In this document: positions 43,409-53,089 of the stretch, piece after piece
Position numbering within the stretch: the stretch's first letter is position 1
Layout of the letters: every line of letters starts with the position of its first letter
Assembly: GCF_013299185.1 (NCBI RefSeq)
Contig: NZ_JAAFKG010000009.1
Location: 62,001-126,000 of the forward strand
Direction of reading: 5' to 3'
DNA length: 64,000 nucleotides
Source: Microcoleus sp. bin48.metabat.b7b8b9.023
Lineage (GTDB): Bacteria; Cyanobacteriota; Cyanobacteriia; Cyanobacteriales; Microcoleaceae
Position numbers and translations under genes: made by a program
The notes under the pieces: model-generated
What the model was told of the DNA's origin: nothing
Databases searched by the model: none
Seen by the model: only the letters and a program-made list of their open reading frames with translations

Positions 43409-46400
43409 ATGATTGATTGGCTTGTGGTCTGGGGAGTAACGCAAGGAGTCGGCATTATCGTCCAACCCATCTTAGAAGATTTGGCAGTAGACGGCGCGAA
43501 GGATTTAGTAAAAGATTTTTTCAAAGATTCCCTAAAAAACGTCTTATTTGGCGAAAAAGATCCGCGACAAGTCGCAGGGGGGAAAGCGCTAAAAAAGTTT
43601 TTGGAGTTAGTGCAACAGCAGTTAAAAATCAGCGGACTTTCCCCAGAACAGATTAAGCTGTATATTAAAGATGTTAAAAAGTTTATCGGCAACAAGTCAG
43701 TTAAGGAAATTTTGGGTAAAGCCTTTGAGAGCGATCGCGAATCCCTCGATGCAGAACTTCTCGAACAAACCTGGACTCAACTAGATTTAGCAGCTTTACC
43801 CGCCAGATTTAAGTGGCAAACCATCGCCAATCAGTATCTCGCCGAAGTTCAAGAAATTCTCTTTGACTCAAAAGACTTGCGGGATATCTTGAATGCTCAA
43901 AATCTGGACAGCATTCAGAAAAACACTCAAGAAATTGCTGGGATAATCCCAGATTTTGATTTGAGGCAATATCAAGAGGCTTTGTGCGAACGTTACAGCA
44001 ATCTGGATTTAAGCAGCGTCGATAGCAATACCTACGATTATCGCGAAAAGCTGAAAGTTTGGCAAATCTTTATTTTCCAAGATGTGCGCTTAATTTACGA
44101 GTCATTTCTGCCCCAAGCTTACGAAATTCCCAAAGAACATCAACGGCGGTTGGAAGATAGCGATCGATTAGAGGCGATCGCACTTGAGAATCTAGAGAAA
44201 TATCGACGCGGTTATTTTTCTCAGGCGATCGTATCGGTGCGAGATGTCATCAATGACAAGTCAAATTATCCCTACATCGTGATTTTAGGCGATCCGGGTG
44301 CGGGCAAATCTACTCTGTTACAATATTTAGCATTAACCTGGGCGCGATCGCCTTTAAATAGCGTCACATCTCTGCCGGTGCCGCTGTTAATAGAATTGCG
44401 GATTTACATTCGCAACCTGGAATCAGGACATTGCAAGAATTTCCTGGAATTTTGCCATAAAAACTCGGGTTTTATTTGTGACTTGAATCAGCATCAATTG
44501 CACGAACAACTTAAAGCCGGCGACGCTGTGGTGATGTTCGACGGATTAGATGAAATTTTCGATTCCGGGAAACGAGAAGATGTAATTACCGCGATTCATC
44601 GGTTTACCAACGAGTATCCGCGCGTGCGGGTGATTGTCACGTCTCGGATTATCGGTTACAAACCTCAACGGTTGCAAGATGCCCAGTTCCATCACTTTAT
44701 CATCCAAGACTTGAATCCCGCACAGATTCAGGATTTTGTGCACCGCTGGCATGAGTTGACTTTTACGGATGCTAGGGAAAAAGTGCGAATTTGCGATCGG
44801 ATGAAAAGAGCTTTGTCTCATTCATCAACGCTTAAGGATTTAGCTGGAAATCCTTTATTGCTGACAATTATGGCGATTTTGAACCGCAGTCAAGAATTGC
44901 CCAGAGACAGGGCCGAATTGTACGATCAAGCTTCGCGGGTATTGCTGTATCAATGGGATGTGGAAAGGTCATTAGTAGAGGATAGCAGGCTCGATCCAAA
45001 AACCATTGATGCGAAAGACAAGCAAGAAATGCTGCGGCGAATTGCTTGGAAAATGCAAGCAGCACCTGAAGGGTTGGCTGGCAATATTATTAGTGCGGAA
45101 GATTTGGAGAATATTATTGCAGCTTATCTGAAACAGAAAGATTTCGATCGATCGACTGAGCGGGCAAGATTGATAATTCACCAACTGCGAACCCGCAACT
45201 TTATTTTATGTTATTTGGGTGCGGATACTTACGGATTCGTACACCGGACTTTTTTGGAATATTTCTGTGCGTCGGAGGTGGTGGAAAGGTTTCAGAGAAC
45301 GAAAGAACTTTCGCTGGAGGAGTTGAAAACAGAAGTTTTTGGAAACCACTGGGATGATGAATCTTGGCAGGAAGTGTTGTGCTTGATTGCGGGATTAATT
45401 GCCGAGAGATTTACGGAAGAATTGATTGAGTTTTTGATTTATGAAGTTGAATATTTTCAGAGTCTATTTTTGGCTGCGAAGTGTTTGAACGAGGTGAGAG
45501 ACAGAAAAGCACTTGCTGGGATTGATAATCAATTGCTTGAACGTTTAAAAGAGTTAACAAAGTACGCCAGCAACGAGCATAGCATAGGTCTTAGTGTAAA
45601 TGGAAAAGAAATTGAACTTATTAGGGAAATTCATACTCAAGCAGTAAGTGTGATTGCATTTACTTGGAAAGACGATCCTAAAATCTTACTTTGGCTCAAA
45701 CAACTTGCTCAATCTAAATATGATAATTGTGGTGTGCGATATGCTGCCATCCAAGAATTAGCATGGGGATGGAAAGATAACTCCGAAATCTTACATTTGC
45801 TCAGACAACTGGCTAGATCTGATGATGAAAATTGGGCAGTGCGACAAGCTGCTGTTCAAGAATTAGTCCGAGGTTGGAAAAATGACGCGGAAACTTTACT
45901 CATTATCAAACTAATAGCTCAATCTGATGATGCTTCTTTTGCGAAGCGTTTAGCAGTTCAAGAATTAGCATATGGATGGAAAGACGATCCTGAAACTTTA
46001 CCTATTATTAAACAAGCGGCTCAATCTGGTGGTAGTTGGGGTGTACAAAGTGCAGCAGTCCAGGAATTAGTACGACATTGGAAAAATCACTCAGAAACAT
46101 TTCCTATCCTCCAACAACTAGCTCAATATGATGATAATTCAGATGTCCGAGAATCAGCAATGAAAGAATTAGCACGGGAGTGGCAAGATGCTCCAGAAAC
46201 CTTAGCTATTCTCAAACAACGCGCTCGATATGACGATGAGTCCGATGTCCGAGAAATAGCACTCCAAAAATTAGCGCGTGGATGGCAAGACGACTTGGAA
46301 ATCTTACCTATCCTCAAACAACTTGCTCAATACGATCGTGATTCAGATGTGCGGATTGCCGCATTCCTAGAATTAGCACGTGGCTGGCAAAATGACCCAG

Positions 46401-46723
46401 AAACCTTACATATTCTTAAACAAAGCGCTCAATATGATGATGATTTTAGGGTGCGATTTTTAGCGCTTACAGAACTAGCATATAGCTGGAAATATGACCC
46501 AGATATATTTGAATTATTGTGTGCTACTGCTATTAACTATCCTTTTGAACGCTACTTCTTCTCGCAAAATAATCCCCGACAAATAGCTCTTGAAATCATG
46601 GTCGAGCAATATCCCGATCGCCCAAAAACATTAGAAATACTTCGCGATCGATTTGTCAACGATCCAGATGAACAAGTCCGCAACTTTGCCGAGAAACAAT
46701 TGGCAAAACTAGACAAGCTGTGA
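43409..46723 (+). CDS. NACHT-domain STAND NTPase with C-terminal HEAT-like repeats
   Basis: A 1104-residue NLR-like protein. Residues 1-280 are a helical N-terminal module, presumably the effector or adaptor (MIDWLVVWGVTQGVGIIVQP, with YREKLKVWQIFIFQDVRLIY near 210). The NACHT ATPase follows: Walker A GDPGAGKST at 294-302, Walker B VVMFDGLDE ending near 382, sensor VIVTSRIIGY, and the winged-helix part with LAGNPLLLTIMAIL. From about residue 750 to 1080 there are roughly ten HEAT-like units of about 31 residues of the form ELARGWQDDPETLPILKQLA. Bacterial NACHT proteins include antiphage sensors, and the repeats would be the ligand-recognition arm. No partner gene is adjacent. Confidence 0.9.
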   Translation: MIDWLVVWGVTQGVGIIVQPILEDLAVDGAKDLVKDFFKDSLKNVLFGEKDPRQVAGGKALKKFLELVQQQLKISGLSPEQIKLYIKDVKKFIGNKSVKEILGKAFESDRESLDAELLEQTWTQLDLAALPARFKWQTIANQYLAEVQEILFDSKDLRDILNAQNLDSIQKNTQEIAGIIPDFDLRQYQEALCERYSNLDLSSVDSNTYDYREKLKVWQIFIFQDVRLIYESFLPQAYEIPKEHQRRLEDSDRLEAIALENLEKYRRGYFSQAIVSVRDVINDKSNYPYIVILGDPGAGKSTLLQYLALTWARSPLNSVTSLPVPLLIELRIYIRNLESGHCKNFLEFCHKNSGFICDLNQHQLHEQLKAGDAVVMFDGLDEIFDSGKREDVITAIHRFTNEYPRVRVIVTSRIIGYKPQRLQDAQFHHFIIQDLNPAQIQDFVHRWHELTFTDAREKVRICDRMKRALSHSSTLKDLAGNPLLLTIMAILNRSQELPRDRAELYDQASRVLLYQWDVERSLVEDSRLDPKTIDAKDKQEMLRRIAWKMQAAPEGLAGNIISAEDLENIIAAYLKQKDFDRSTERARLIIHQLRTRNFILCYLGADTYGFVHRTFLEYFCASEVVERFQRTKELSLEELKTEVFGNHWDDESWQEVLCLIAGLIAERFTEELIEFLIYEVEYFQSLFLAAKCLNEVRDRKALAGIDNQLLERLKELTKYASNEHSIGLSVNGKEIELIREIHTQAVSVIAFTWKDDPKILLWLKQLAQSKYDNCGVRYAAIQELAWGWKDNSEILHLLRQLARSDDENWAVRQAAVQELVRGWKNDAETLLIIKLIAQSDDASFAKRLAVQELAYGWKDDPETLPIIKQAAQSGGSWGVQSAAVQELVRHWKNHSETFPILQQLAQYDDNSDVRESAMKELAREWQDAPETLAILKQRARYDDESDVREIALQKLARGWQDDLEILPILKQLAQYDRDSDVRIAAFLELARGWQNDPETLHILKQSAQYDDDFRVRFLALTELAYSWKYDPDIFELLCATAINYPFERYFFSQNNPRQIALEIMVEQYPDRPKTLEILRDRFVNDPDEQVRNFAEKQLAKLDKL

Positions 46724-46810
46724 TATAAACAAAAAAAGGAGAAATGCTCATCAAAGCAGTCGCTCGCAAACACATCGTCAAAAAGTAAGTTTTTTTTATG
46801 TGTTGTCGAA

Positions 46811-47403
46811 GATTTCAGAAACCGGGTTTCTTCGGAAACTTCTCGTTACCAAATGCAAGACTCGTAGAAACCCGGTTTCTCGCCCACGTCGCAGATTTCA
46901 GAAACCGGGTTTCTTTGTAGATTTCTCGTTACCAAATGCAAGACTCGTAGAAACCCGGTTTCTCGCCCTTGTTGAAGATTTCAGAAACCGGGTTTCTTTG
47001 TAGATTTCTCGTTACCAAATGCAAGACTCGTAGAAACCCGGTTTCTCGCCCTTGTCGCAGATTTCAGAAACCGGGTTTCTTCGGAGATTTCTCGTTAGTA
47101 AATGCAAGACTCGTAGAAACCCGGTTTCTCGCCCACGTCGCAGATTTCAGAAACCGGGTTTCTTCGGAAACTTCTCGTTACCAAATGCAAGACTCGTAGA
47201 AACCCGGTTTCTCGCCCACGTTGAAGGTTTCTCGCCCACGTCGCATATTCCAGAAACCGGGTTTCTTCGGAGATTTCTCGTTACCAAATGCAAGACTCGT
47301 AGAAACCCGGTTTCTCGCCCTTGTCGCAGATTTCAGAAACCGGGTTTCTTCGGAGATTTCTCGTTACCCAACACAAGACTCGTAGAAACCCGGTTTCTCG
47401 CCC
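46811..47403. repeat. Seven-unit 83-base palindromic tandem array (family 3)
   Basis: Units start at 46811, 46894, 46977, 47060, 47143, 47246 and 47329; all spacings are 83 except one of 103, where 20 extra bases are inserted. Each unit reads GATTTCAGAAACCGGGTTTC, a 38-base middle with TCTCGTTACCAAATGCAAGA, then GTAGAAACCCGGTTTCTCGC. AGAAACCGGGTTTCT and AGAAACCCGGTTTCT are reverse complements, so each unit is a long hairpin. The array begins about 87 bases after the NACHT stop codon. The unit is not a multiple of three and no coding is inferred. Confidence 0.93.
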
Positions 47404-47553
47404 CCACGAATAAGTCTTGTTTAGGGGCCAAAATGCGCGAATTGAACATCGATTGCGATCGCATTTAAGCCACAATTTGTTTATTTAATTTCCCGAAAAC
47501 CGTTCAGAAGTGTTAAGTTAGTAGTAAGTTGTGTCGATCGCACATAAAAACAA

Positions 47554-48318
47554 ATGCCTGAACTACAAACCGAGACCCACCAACACCTCGACCTGCAAGC
47601 CACCTCAAAACCCGTCATCCTCGGTCTCAAAGACGTAACCAAAGTCTACGGCATCGGCGACTTAGAAGTGCGCGCCCTCAACGGGATCAGCTTGACGGTA
47701 ACGCAAGGAGAGTATTGCTCAATTATGGGCGCATCCGGTTCAGGCAAATCTACAGCTATGAATATTATCGGCTGTCTCGATCGACCTACGAGCGGCAGTT
47801 ACTACCTAGACGGCGTAGATGTCGCCCAAATGCCCGAATCAGAATTAGCCGGAATTCGCAATTTAAAATTAGGTTTTGTCTTCCAACAATTTCACCTGCT
47901 AGCTCAACTAACAGCATTAGAAAATGTCATGTTACCCATGGTTTATGCAGGCATTCCCTCATCAGAAAGACGCGAACGCGCAGAGGAAGCTTTAACCAAA
48001 GTTGGTCTAGAAAGTCGCCTGAAAAACAAACCAAATCAACTATCAGGAGGACAGCAGCAGCGGGTAGCCATCGCCAGGGCTATTGTTAACCGTCCCGTGT
48101 TGTTGCTTGCAGATGAACCGACTGGTGCATTGGATACGAAAACTACTCAAGAAGTAATGGATATTTTCACAGAATTTAATGAAGCGGGCATGACTGTTGT
48201 GATGGTAACTCACGAACCGGATGTAGCGCGTCAAACTCGCCGGGTTGTCTGGTTCCGCGACGGTAAAGTTATTCATGATAATCTGGATCCGGCAGAACTT
48301 TCTCACGCGGTATTTTAA
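47554..48318 (+). CDS. ABC transporter ATPase, MacB/LolD family, isolated
   Basis: A 254-residue ATPase: Walker [14 protein letters not shown]-loop [20 protein letters not shown], signature [19 protein letters not shown], Walker [13 protein letters not shown] and H-loop [29 protein letters not shown] is typical of the MacB/LolD/FtsE-type ATPases that pair with FtsX-like permeases. No permease or adaptor gene is beside it. The window contains an adaptor and two such permeases without ATPase at 7587-12244, which makes this gene their natural partner, although the 35-kb separation leaves that as inference. Confidence 0.94.
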   Translation: MPELQTETHQHLDLQATSKPVILGLKDVTKVYGIGDLEVRALNGISLTVTQGEYCSIMGASGSGKSTAMNIIGCLDRPTSGSYYLDGVDVAQMPESELAGIRNLKLGFVFQQFHLLAQLTALENVMLPMVYAGIPSSERRERAEEALTKVGLESRLKNKPNQLSGGQQQRVAIARAIVNRPVLLLADEPTGALDTKTTQEVMDIFTEFNEAGMTVVMVTHEPDVARQTRRVVWFRDGKVIHDNLDPAELSHAVF

Positions 48319-48355
48319 ATTAATTTTTTGTTAGTTGTTATTCGTTATAAAATTG

Positions 48356-48414
48356 GTTTGTAGTGAGGACTTTAGTCCTGAGATATTCTGCGGACTAAAG
48401 TACTCACTACAAAC
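48356..48414. repeat. Palindromic REP-like element (family 1), diverged
   Basis: GTTTGTAGTGAGGACTTTAG with TCCTGAG and GCGGACTAAAGTACTCACTA with CAAAC. One mismatch in the right arm (TACTCAC) shows decay. It follows the ABC ATPase gene. Confidence 0.85.
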
Positions 48415-48477
48415 ATCTTTTTTTGGGATTAGTCCTGTGCTACCAATAACTAATAACTAATAACCAATAACAACTAA

Positions 48478-48858
48478 CTAATTAAAAGCGGTGGGAAAAG
48501 TTGCCCAAACTCGATCGACAAAATCTCTAAGTTGCCGAGAGGCGATCGTGCTATCCTTGCGATCGGAGTCCAGAGACTGCAACTGGGTCAACAGCGAAAT
48601 CACCTCCGTATCCAGCGCCGCCCGAAACAAACTCAGCGGCCACAGCAAATCAGAACCATCTCGCAAATCCGATAAAGTGTATTCTTCCGGCCAGCTTTGG
48701 GGGAAATCCTTCCCCGAAACGAATCCAACCAACATCAAAGGGCGCACCCAACAAATTTGACGTGCTTCAACTACTTGAATTACCTCTGAATGCAGGCACG
48801 CATCTCCACATTCCAAACTAACAATTTGACCAGGCTTAAAGTTCAAACCACAATCCAT
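48478..48858 (-). CDS. Conserved hypothetical protein, 126 residues
   Basis: I do not recognise a named family. The N-terminal half looks like a small beta-barrel (FKPGQIVSLECGDACLHSEV, then VVEARQICWVRPLMLVGF); the C-terminal half is helical (SLFRAALDTEVISLLTQLQS, then RQLRDFVDRVWATFP). It is soluble and has no signal peptide. Heptamer repeats lie on both sides. The alternation of codon bias supports a real gene. Confidence 0.72.
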   Translation of the reverse strand: MDCGLNFKPGQIVSLECGDACLHSEVIQVVEARQICWVRPLMLVGFVSGKDFPQSWPEEYTLSDLRDGSDLLWPLSLFRAALDTEVISLLTQLQSLDSDRKDSTIASRQLRDFVDRVWATFPTAFN

Positions 48859-48949
48859 TAATGCTGACTCTTAATACAGACACAACCAAGCAAAATAAGT
48901 GCCGCAACTCTCAACAGCACCAAAAAATATTATATCACAATTAATTCTT

Positions 48950-49080
48950 CTCTCTTCCTTCTTCCTTCGGTCAACCATCAACTGCTTTCCTGCCAACCAT
49001 CAACTGCTTTCCTGTCAACTGTCAACTGTCAACTGTCAACTGTCAACTGTCAACTGTCAACTGTCAACTGTCAACTGTTA
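48950..49080. repeat. CTTCCTT runs and a TCAACTG heptamer array
   Basis: CTTCCTTCTTCCTTC is followed by a twice-repeated CAACCATCAACTGCTTTCCTG unit (about 48973-49014) and ten contiguous GTCAACT heptamers to 49080. The last heptamer forms the stop codon of plsC on the minus strand. Confidence 0.92.
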
Positions 49081-49806
49081 ACTGTCATCAAGAGTTTTAA
49101 GAGCCATTTCGAGTTGGGCCGTCAACAATTTTGCTTCTTTTTTACCACTACCACCATTAGCATAATCTGCCACAGAAATCGGAGCACCGATCGCAATTTT
49201 GACTTCAGAACGCCATCGAGGAATGCGCGGGCGATAGCGAATACTCATCGGTACAATCTTCACCCCCAAGCCAGGGGTGCTCAACTCCGCTTGCAGGGCT
49301 AAACGAGCTAATCCAGCCTTGAGAGGGTGAACTTCACCATCTTGAAAAATGCCACCTTCAGGAAAAATCACCAACATTTGCTTGTCGAGAAGCAACTCCA
49401 CGCCGTAACGAAGACTGCTAACTGCTGGATGCTTGATATCGACAGGAAAGCCTCCCAAATGTCTGATAAACCAACCTTGCACTCCTTTGACTTCATCAGC
49501 AGTTACCATAAACCGCAAATCGCGTCGAGTCACCTTCTGTCCCGTTGAATAGGGCATCATCAGCGCATCCCACCGGGAACGATGCGTTGGGGCTAAGATT
49601 ACAGGCCCGTCTTTTGGCAAGTGTTCCTGTCCGGTTATCCTAATCTTGCCAAAATAAAACGGTAGGACAATATAGTGACCTAGCGGATAAAACAAGGAGG
49701 TTAACCAAGGAGAAACGCGAGAGGTATTAGATGCTACCTTGGCAGGCATTGGCTTCACTAGAGATGATTTACTGGACTCAATGGCGATCGCGGCAGTATG
49801 ACGCAT
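49078..49806 (-). CDS. plsC: 1-acyl-sn-glycerol-3-phosphate acyltransferase family protein
   Basis: A 242-residue membrane-associated acyltransferase making phosphatidic acid from lysophosphatidate. The catalytic HX4D motif is THRSRWDALM, the glycerol-phosphate contact is VIFPEGGIF (usual form FPEGTRS), and LGGFPVDIKHPAVSSLRYGV is family-typical. A hydrophobic segment (LTSLFYPLGHYIVLPFYFG) precedes the active site. I start it at ATG 49806, which has AGGGTAA upstream; the frame continues to a TTG at 49860. The final Asp-Ser-stop codons lie in the heptamer array, so the original C-terminus may have been replaced. Confidence 0.9.
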   Translation of the reverse strand: MRHTAAIAIESSKSSLVKPMPAKVASNTSRVSPWLTSLFYPLGHYIVLPFYFGKIRITGQEHLPKDGPVILAPTHRSRWDALMMPYSTGQKVTRRDLRFMVTADEVKGVQGWFIRHLGGFPVDIKHPAVSSLRYGVELLLDKQMLVIFPEGGIFQDGEVHPLKAGLARLALQAELSTPGLGVKIVPMSIRYRPRIPRWRSEVKIAIGAPISVADYANGGSGKKEAKLLTAQLEMALKTLDDS

Positions 49807-49860
49807 GGCAATTACCCTGCTATATCGATATATAGAGTCTAAAGATATGTTGCTTGGCAA

Positions 49861-50213
49861 ATCTTTAGTCTTTCGATGGGGACACTTTTGCTATTGGCCT
49901 TTGCCTCCGCAAGCGATCGCACCCAAAACAGATAATCTGTAAGCAGGTAAAACAGGATCCCAGCCGACACCACTACCGCACAGCCGTCAAGGGATTTTAG
50001 ATTTTAGATTTGAGATTTATGCCACAGATGAATCTGGGAGTTTGAGCAAAAGTCTAAAATCTTGAGTGCACCGCGACGAGTGCCGGCAAGCAAGTATCCG
50101 TTTTTAGACGGGGTCAACCGCCGAAAAAGCTCGATCGGGCAATTCCTATTATTTCAGTTAAAGAGTCAAATTCGATTAAACATTTGCTATGGGAGAGTAA
50201 AAAAGTTTACCTG
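49861..50213. other. Intergenic region between plsC and tadA
   Basis: A TTTTAGATTTTAGATTTGAG run (49992-50017) and a degenerate copy of the AGTCTAAAATCTTGAG dispersed segment (about 50053-50120) are visible. No gene was recognised. Confidence 0.5.
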
Positions 50214-50714
50214 TTAATTTTGGCGGCGGGCTTCAAACCAAGCAAGCAACTGCTCTCGACAAACAGACTCCATAATACCGCCGAGTACCTGTAAGCGATG
50301 ACACGAAGGCGCGCTATCTGGAAGATTGGCCACCGTGCGAATTGTGCCAGTTTTCGGGTCATCTGCTCCGTATACCAGCAAACCGAGCCGAGCTTGTACG
50401 ATCGCACCAGCGCACATCGGGCACGGCTCCAGGGTCACGTAAAGCGTGCATTGATTGAGATGCCAGTCTTGCAAAACCTTGCCCGCCGCCCGCAGCGCCA
50501 AGACTTCAGCATGAGCAGTCGGATCGCAGTCTCGCTCTCGCCGATTTTGCGCTTCGGCAATCAATTGGCCAGCACCGTCAACAATTGCAGCACCTACTGG
50601 CACTTCGCCCGCATCCCCAGCGGCTCGTGCCAATTCCACAGCCCTACTCATCCAGTGTTGGTGAATAGCATAATTAGAATCAGTAATAGACAACGGCTCT
50701 GTTCGCAAATTCAC
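50214..50714 (-). CDS. tadA: tRNA-specific adenosine(34) deaminase
   Basis: A 166-residue zinc deaminase that converts A34 to inosine in tRNA-Arg(ACG). The catalytic His-Ala-Glu is in PTAHAEVLALRAAGK, the Cys zinc ligands in LEPCPMCAGAIVQAR, and GEVPVGAAIVD and VYGADDPKTG complete the substrate pocket. The start is GTG at 50714; an internal ATG (HWMSRAVELARAAG) 21 codons later is also possible, because many TadA proteins begin near there. It is monocistronic. Confidence 0.94.
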   Translation of the reverse strand: MNLRTEPLSITDSNYAIHQHWMSRAVELARAAGDAGEVPVGAAIVDGAGQLIAEAQNRRERDCDPTAHAEVLALRAAGKVLQDWHLNQCTLYVTLEPCPMCAGAIVQARLGLLVYGADDPKTGTIRTVANLPDSAPSCHRLQVLGGIMESVCREQLLAWFEARRQN

Positions 50715-50898
50715 GATAATATCTAGGTAACTGAAAACACTTTATATAGTCTTATTTATCTAGTTGCTGTGGAGAAAATAAGTGCGATCGCTAAGAAAAC
50801 AAGTTTTTTACCGAATTCATGGCATACTTGCCTAGCTGAAAACACTTAAGATCGAGAAATAAAGTTACACTACAGCCCATCCAGAGTAATTTTGAATT

Positions 50899-51495
50899 AT
50901 GGACACCACCCTGATTAGCACTGAAGTTGTTGAGCTGTTGTCCCGGATTAGCCGCCAAAAGCTCCGCGAGCAAGATATCACTCCTTTGGTAGTCTTTCTA
51001 ACTGCTCTGATTTCCATCCTGCGCGGAGTGATGATTATCGACAGGACGATCGCAGTTGAAGAAGAAGAACGGCTGCAAAAGACTCTCAAAGCCTTTGCTA
51101 GTGGCGACCCCCATCGGATAGAACTAATTCAGCGCCTTGTCAAAGGAATCTCCAAACAGCAGGTTTACTTCAACCCCACAGAACTGCTAACTCTGACAGC
51201 TTTCTTCTCAGAATCAGAAAAGCTGTTGCTCATCGGTTCCGGCTACGAAATGTCAGCGGTAGACGGACACATCGACCTGAGGGAGCAAATGTACTTACAG
51301 TCGATCGGCAATCGGCTCGGCCTCGACTCCAGACACATTGCAGTCGTAGACACTTTATTTACCAAAGAAGGAACTCTCAACCAAGAAGACTTTGCCGAAG
51401 TTAAAGCTTTACTAGCTCCCAGCGAATTTGAATCCCGGGATCCGGTATTTGCCAAAGCAGCAAAACACCTGCTGTCTCTGTTAACGCGCAAATAA
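50899..51495 (+). CDS. TerB-like (tellurite-resistance fold) protein
   Basis: A 198-residue all-helical protein with a TerB/DjlA-like domain over about residues 30-185. The metal-binding-like acidic motif appears twice in degenerate form, as SAVDGHIDLREQMYLQSIGN and ILRGVMIIDRTIAVEEEERL. TerB domains bind calcium-like ions at conserved acidic residues. The family is common in cyanobacteria without an assigned role. It has no membrane helix and stands alone. Confidence 0.8.
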   Translation: MDTTLISTEVVELLSRISRQKLREQDITPLVVFLTALISILRGVMIIDRTIAVEEEERLQKTLKAFASGDPHRIELIQRLVKGISKQQVYFNPTELLTLTAFFSESEKLLLIGSGYEMSAVDGHIDLREQMYLQSIGNRLGLDSRHIAVVDTLFTKEGTLNQEDFAEVKALLAPSEFESRDPVFAKAAKHLLSLLTRK

Positions 51496-52033
51496 TGCAA
51501 CGCATATAAATTATTTGCTGCTTCAAAATTTGAGACTGTTAGCACGGGAGAGGGGAATTGCGCGCTCTTGTAGTGAAAACCGGGTTGTTTAACCGGCAAC
51601 AAGAGCGCTTTACAGTTTATTTGGGCGAACAAGTCGGTTTGGGCCGCGAGTCCCGCTTAATTTTTTTCCCAAAAGTCGATCGACCTTTGTATCCCATTGA
51701 ACCGAATACGTCTAAAATCTAAAAGCGAATTATTCCGGCCTCGATCGCCCCAGCTCCCTCTTTAATCTCAACTTAACCCCGAATCAACGGGTACAAGCCC
51801 CCGACGCTGTTGAGTGAGTGGATGCTCCCCCAAATTGAGACTAAAGTTCCTACTCAGGTAATTCAATTGCCGAGTAAATCTAAAATCTATAGCGGTTCTC
51901 CAATAAGTGAGGTATGTTCTTCAGTCCAATGCCCAATGCCCAATGCCCAATGCCCAATGCCCTATGAGTATCTGATGTTACTAAGAAAGGCTATAAAATC
52001 TAAAATCTAAAATCTAAAATCGACTGATTGATT
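51496..52033. other. Intergenic region with repeats upstream of menB
   Basis: CCCAATG heptamers occupy 51929-51965 and CTAAAAT heptamers 51998-52021. An inverted copy of the GGGGGCTTGTACC dispersed segment lies near 51780-51810. The repeats reach to 12 bases before the menB start. A Gly/Thr-poor open frame at 51810-52010 is made of repeats and is not counted as a gene. Confidence 0.6.
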
Positions 52034-52867
52034 ATGCAAATTGAATGGCAAACCGCCAAAACCTACGAAGACATTCTGTATCAAAAAAGTGGCGGCACCG
52101 CCAAAATTACCATCAATCGACCTCACAAACGGAACGCTTTCCGTCCCAAAACCGTGCAGGAATTGTGCGATGCCTTTACTGATGCCCGTGAAGACACAAA
52201 AATCGGCGTTGTCCTGTTCACCGGTGCGGGGCCTCATACAGACGGCAAATACGCTTTTTGTGCCGGCGGCGACCAAAGCGTGCGAGGTTCTGCGGGATAT
52301 GTAGATGAAGGTGGCATACCCCGGTTGAACGTGCTCGACTTGCAGAAGTTGATTCGATCGATGCCCAAAGTTGTGATTGCTTTAGTTGCAGGATATGCGA
52401 TCGGCGGCGGTCACGTTTTACACTTAATTTGCGACTTGACGATCGCTGCTGACAATGCTATTTTCGGGCAAACCGGGCCCAAAGTCGGCAGTTTCGACGG
52501 CGGTTTCGGGGCCAGCTATCTCGCCAGAGTTGTCGGCCAGAAAAAAGCCCGAGAAATTTGGTTTTTGTGTCGTCAGTACAGCGCCCAGCAAGCTCTAGAA
52601 ATGGGTTTAGTCAACTGCGTCGTACCCGTCGAACAACTCGAACTCGAAGGAATGCAGTGGGCTGAGGAAATTCTCGAAAAAAGTCCGATCGCGATCCGCT
52701 GTTTAAAATCCGCTTTTAATGCCGACTGTGACGGTCAAGCCGGTCTCCAAGAACTGGCTGGAAATGCCACTTTGCTGTATTATATGACCCAGGAAGGTGC
52801 CGAAGGCAAACAAGCCTTTTTGGAAAAACGGGAACCCGATTTTAGTCAATATCCTTGGCTGCCGTAG
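52034..52867 (+). CDS. menB: 1,4-dihydroxy-2-naphthoyl-CoA synthase
   Basis: A 277-residue crotonase-fold enzyme closing the second ring in phylloquinone synthesis, the electron carrier A1 of photosystem I. Substrate and oxyanion motifs are [40 protein letters not shown] and [40 protein letters not shown] carries the catalytic Asp of MenB. The C-terminal [13 protein letters not shown] is also typical. I start it at ATG 52034; the frame is open two codons upstream to a TTG. No other men gene is adjacent. Confidence 0.96.
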   Translation: MQIEWQTAKTYEDILYQKSGGTAKITINRPHKRNAFRPKTVQELCDAFTDAREDTKIGVVLFTGAGPHTDGKYAFCAGGDQSVRGSAGYVDEGGIPRLNVLDLQKLIRSMPKVVIALVAGYAIGGGHVLHLICDLTIAADNAIFGQTGPKVGSFDGGFGASYLARVVGQKKAREIWFLCRQYSAQQALEMGLVNCVVPVEQLELEGMQWAEEILEKSPIAIRCLKSAFNADCDGQAGLQELAGNATLLYYMTQEGAEGKQAFLEKREPDFSQYPWLP

Positions 52868-53089
52868 CTCGATCGAGAAATGAGTTTTGGGATTCCCTCA
52901 TTCAAGTTACAGATACTATTGATTGCTGTGAGTTGAATGACCGAGTTTAGTCGATCGTCCAAAAGTATCAGTATCGATACCAATTCGCAAAAAGAATGAA
53001 ACTGCTTTGCCAGATCCAAATCATAATAGTTATCAGTGATTTCCCAATCGCCAATCGAAAATGATACAATCTGTCCTGTTGCGGACGGA

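Noticed and set aside
46811-47403. CRISPR array or repeat-protein gene in the 83-base array
   Set aside because: The 38-base middle segments are the same in every unit rather than unique. The 83-base period shifts frame each unit, so the open frames seen there are a by-product of sequence lacking stops.
49012-49080. CRISPR-like regular repeats
   Set aside because: The units are contiguous 7-mers without unique spacers, and no cas genes are in the window.
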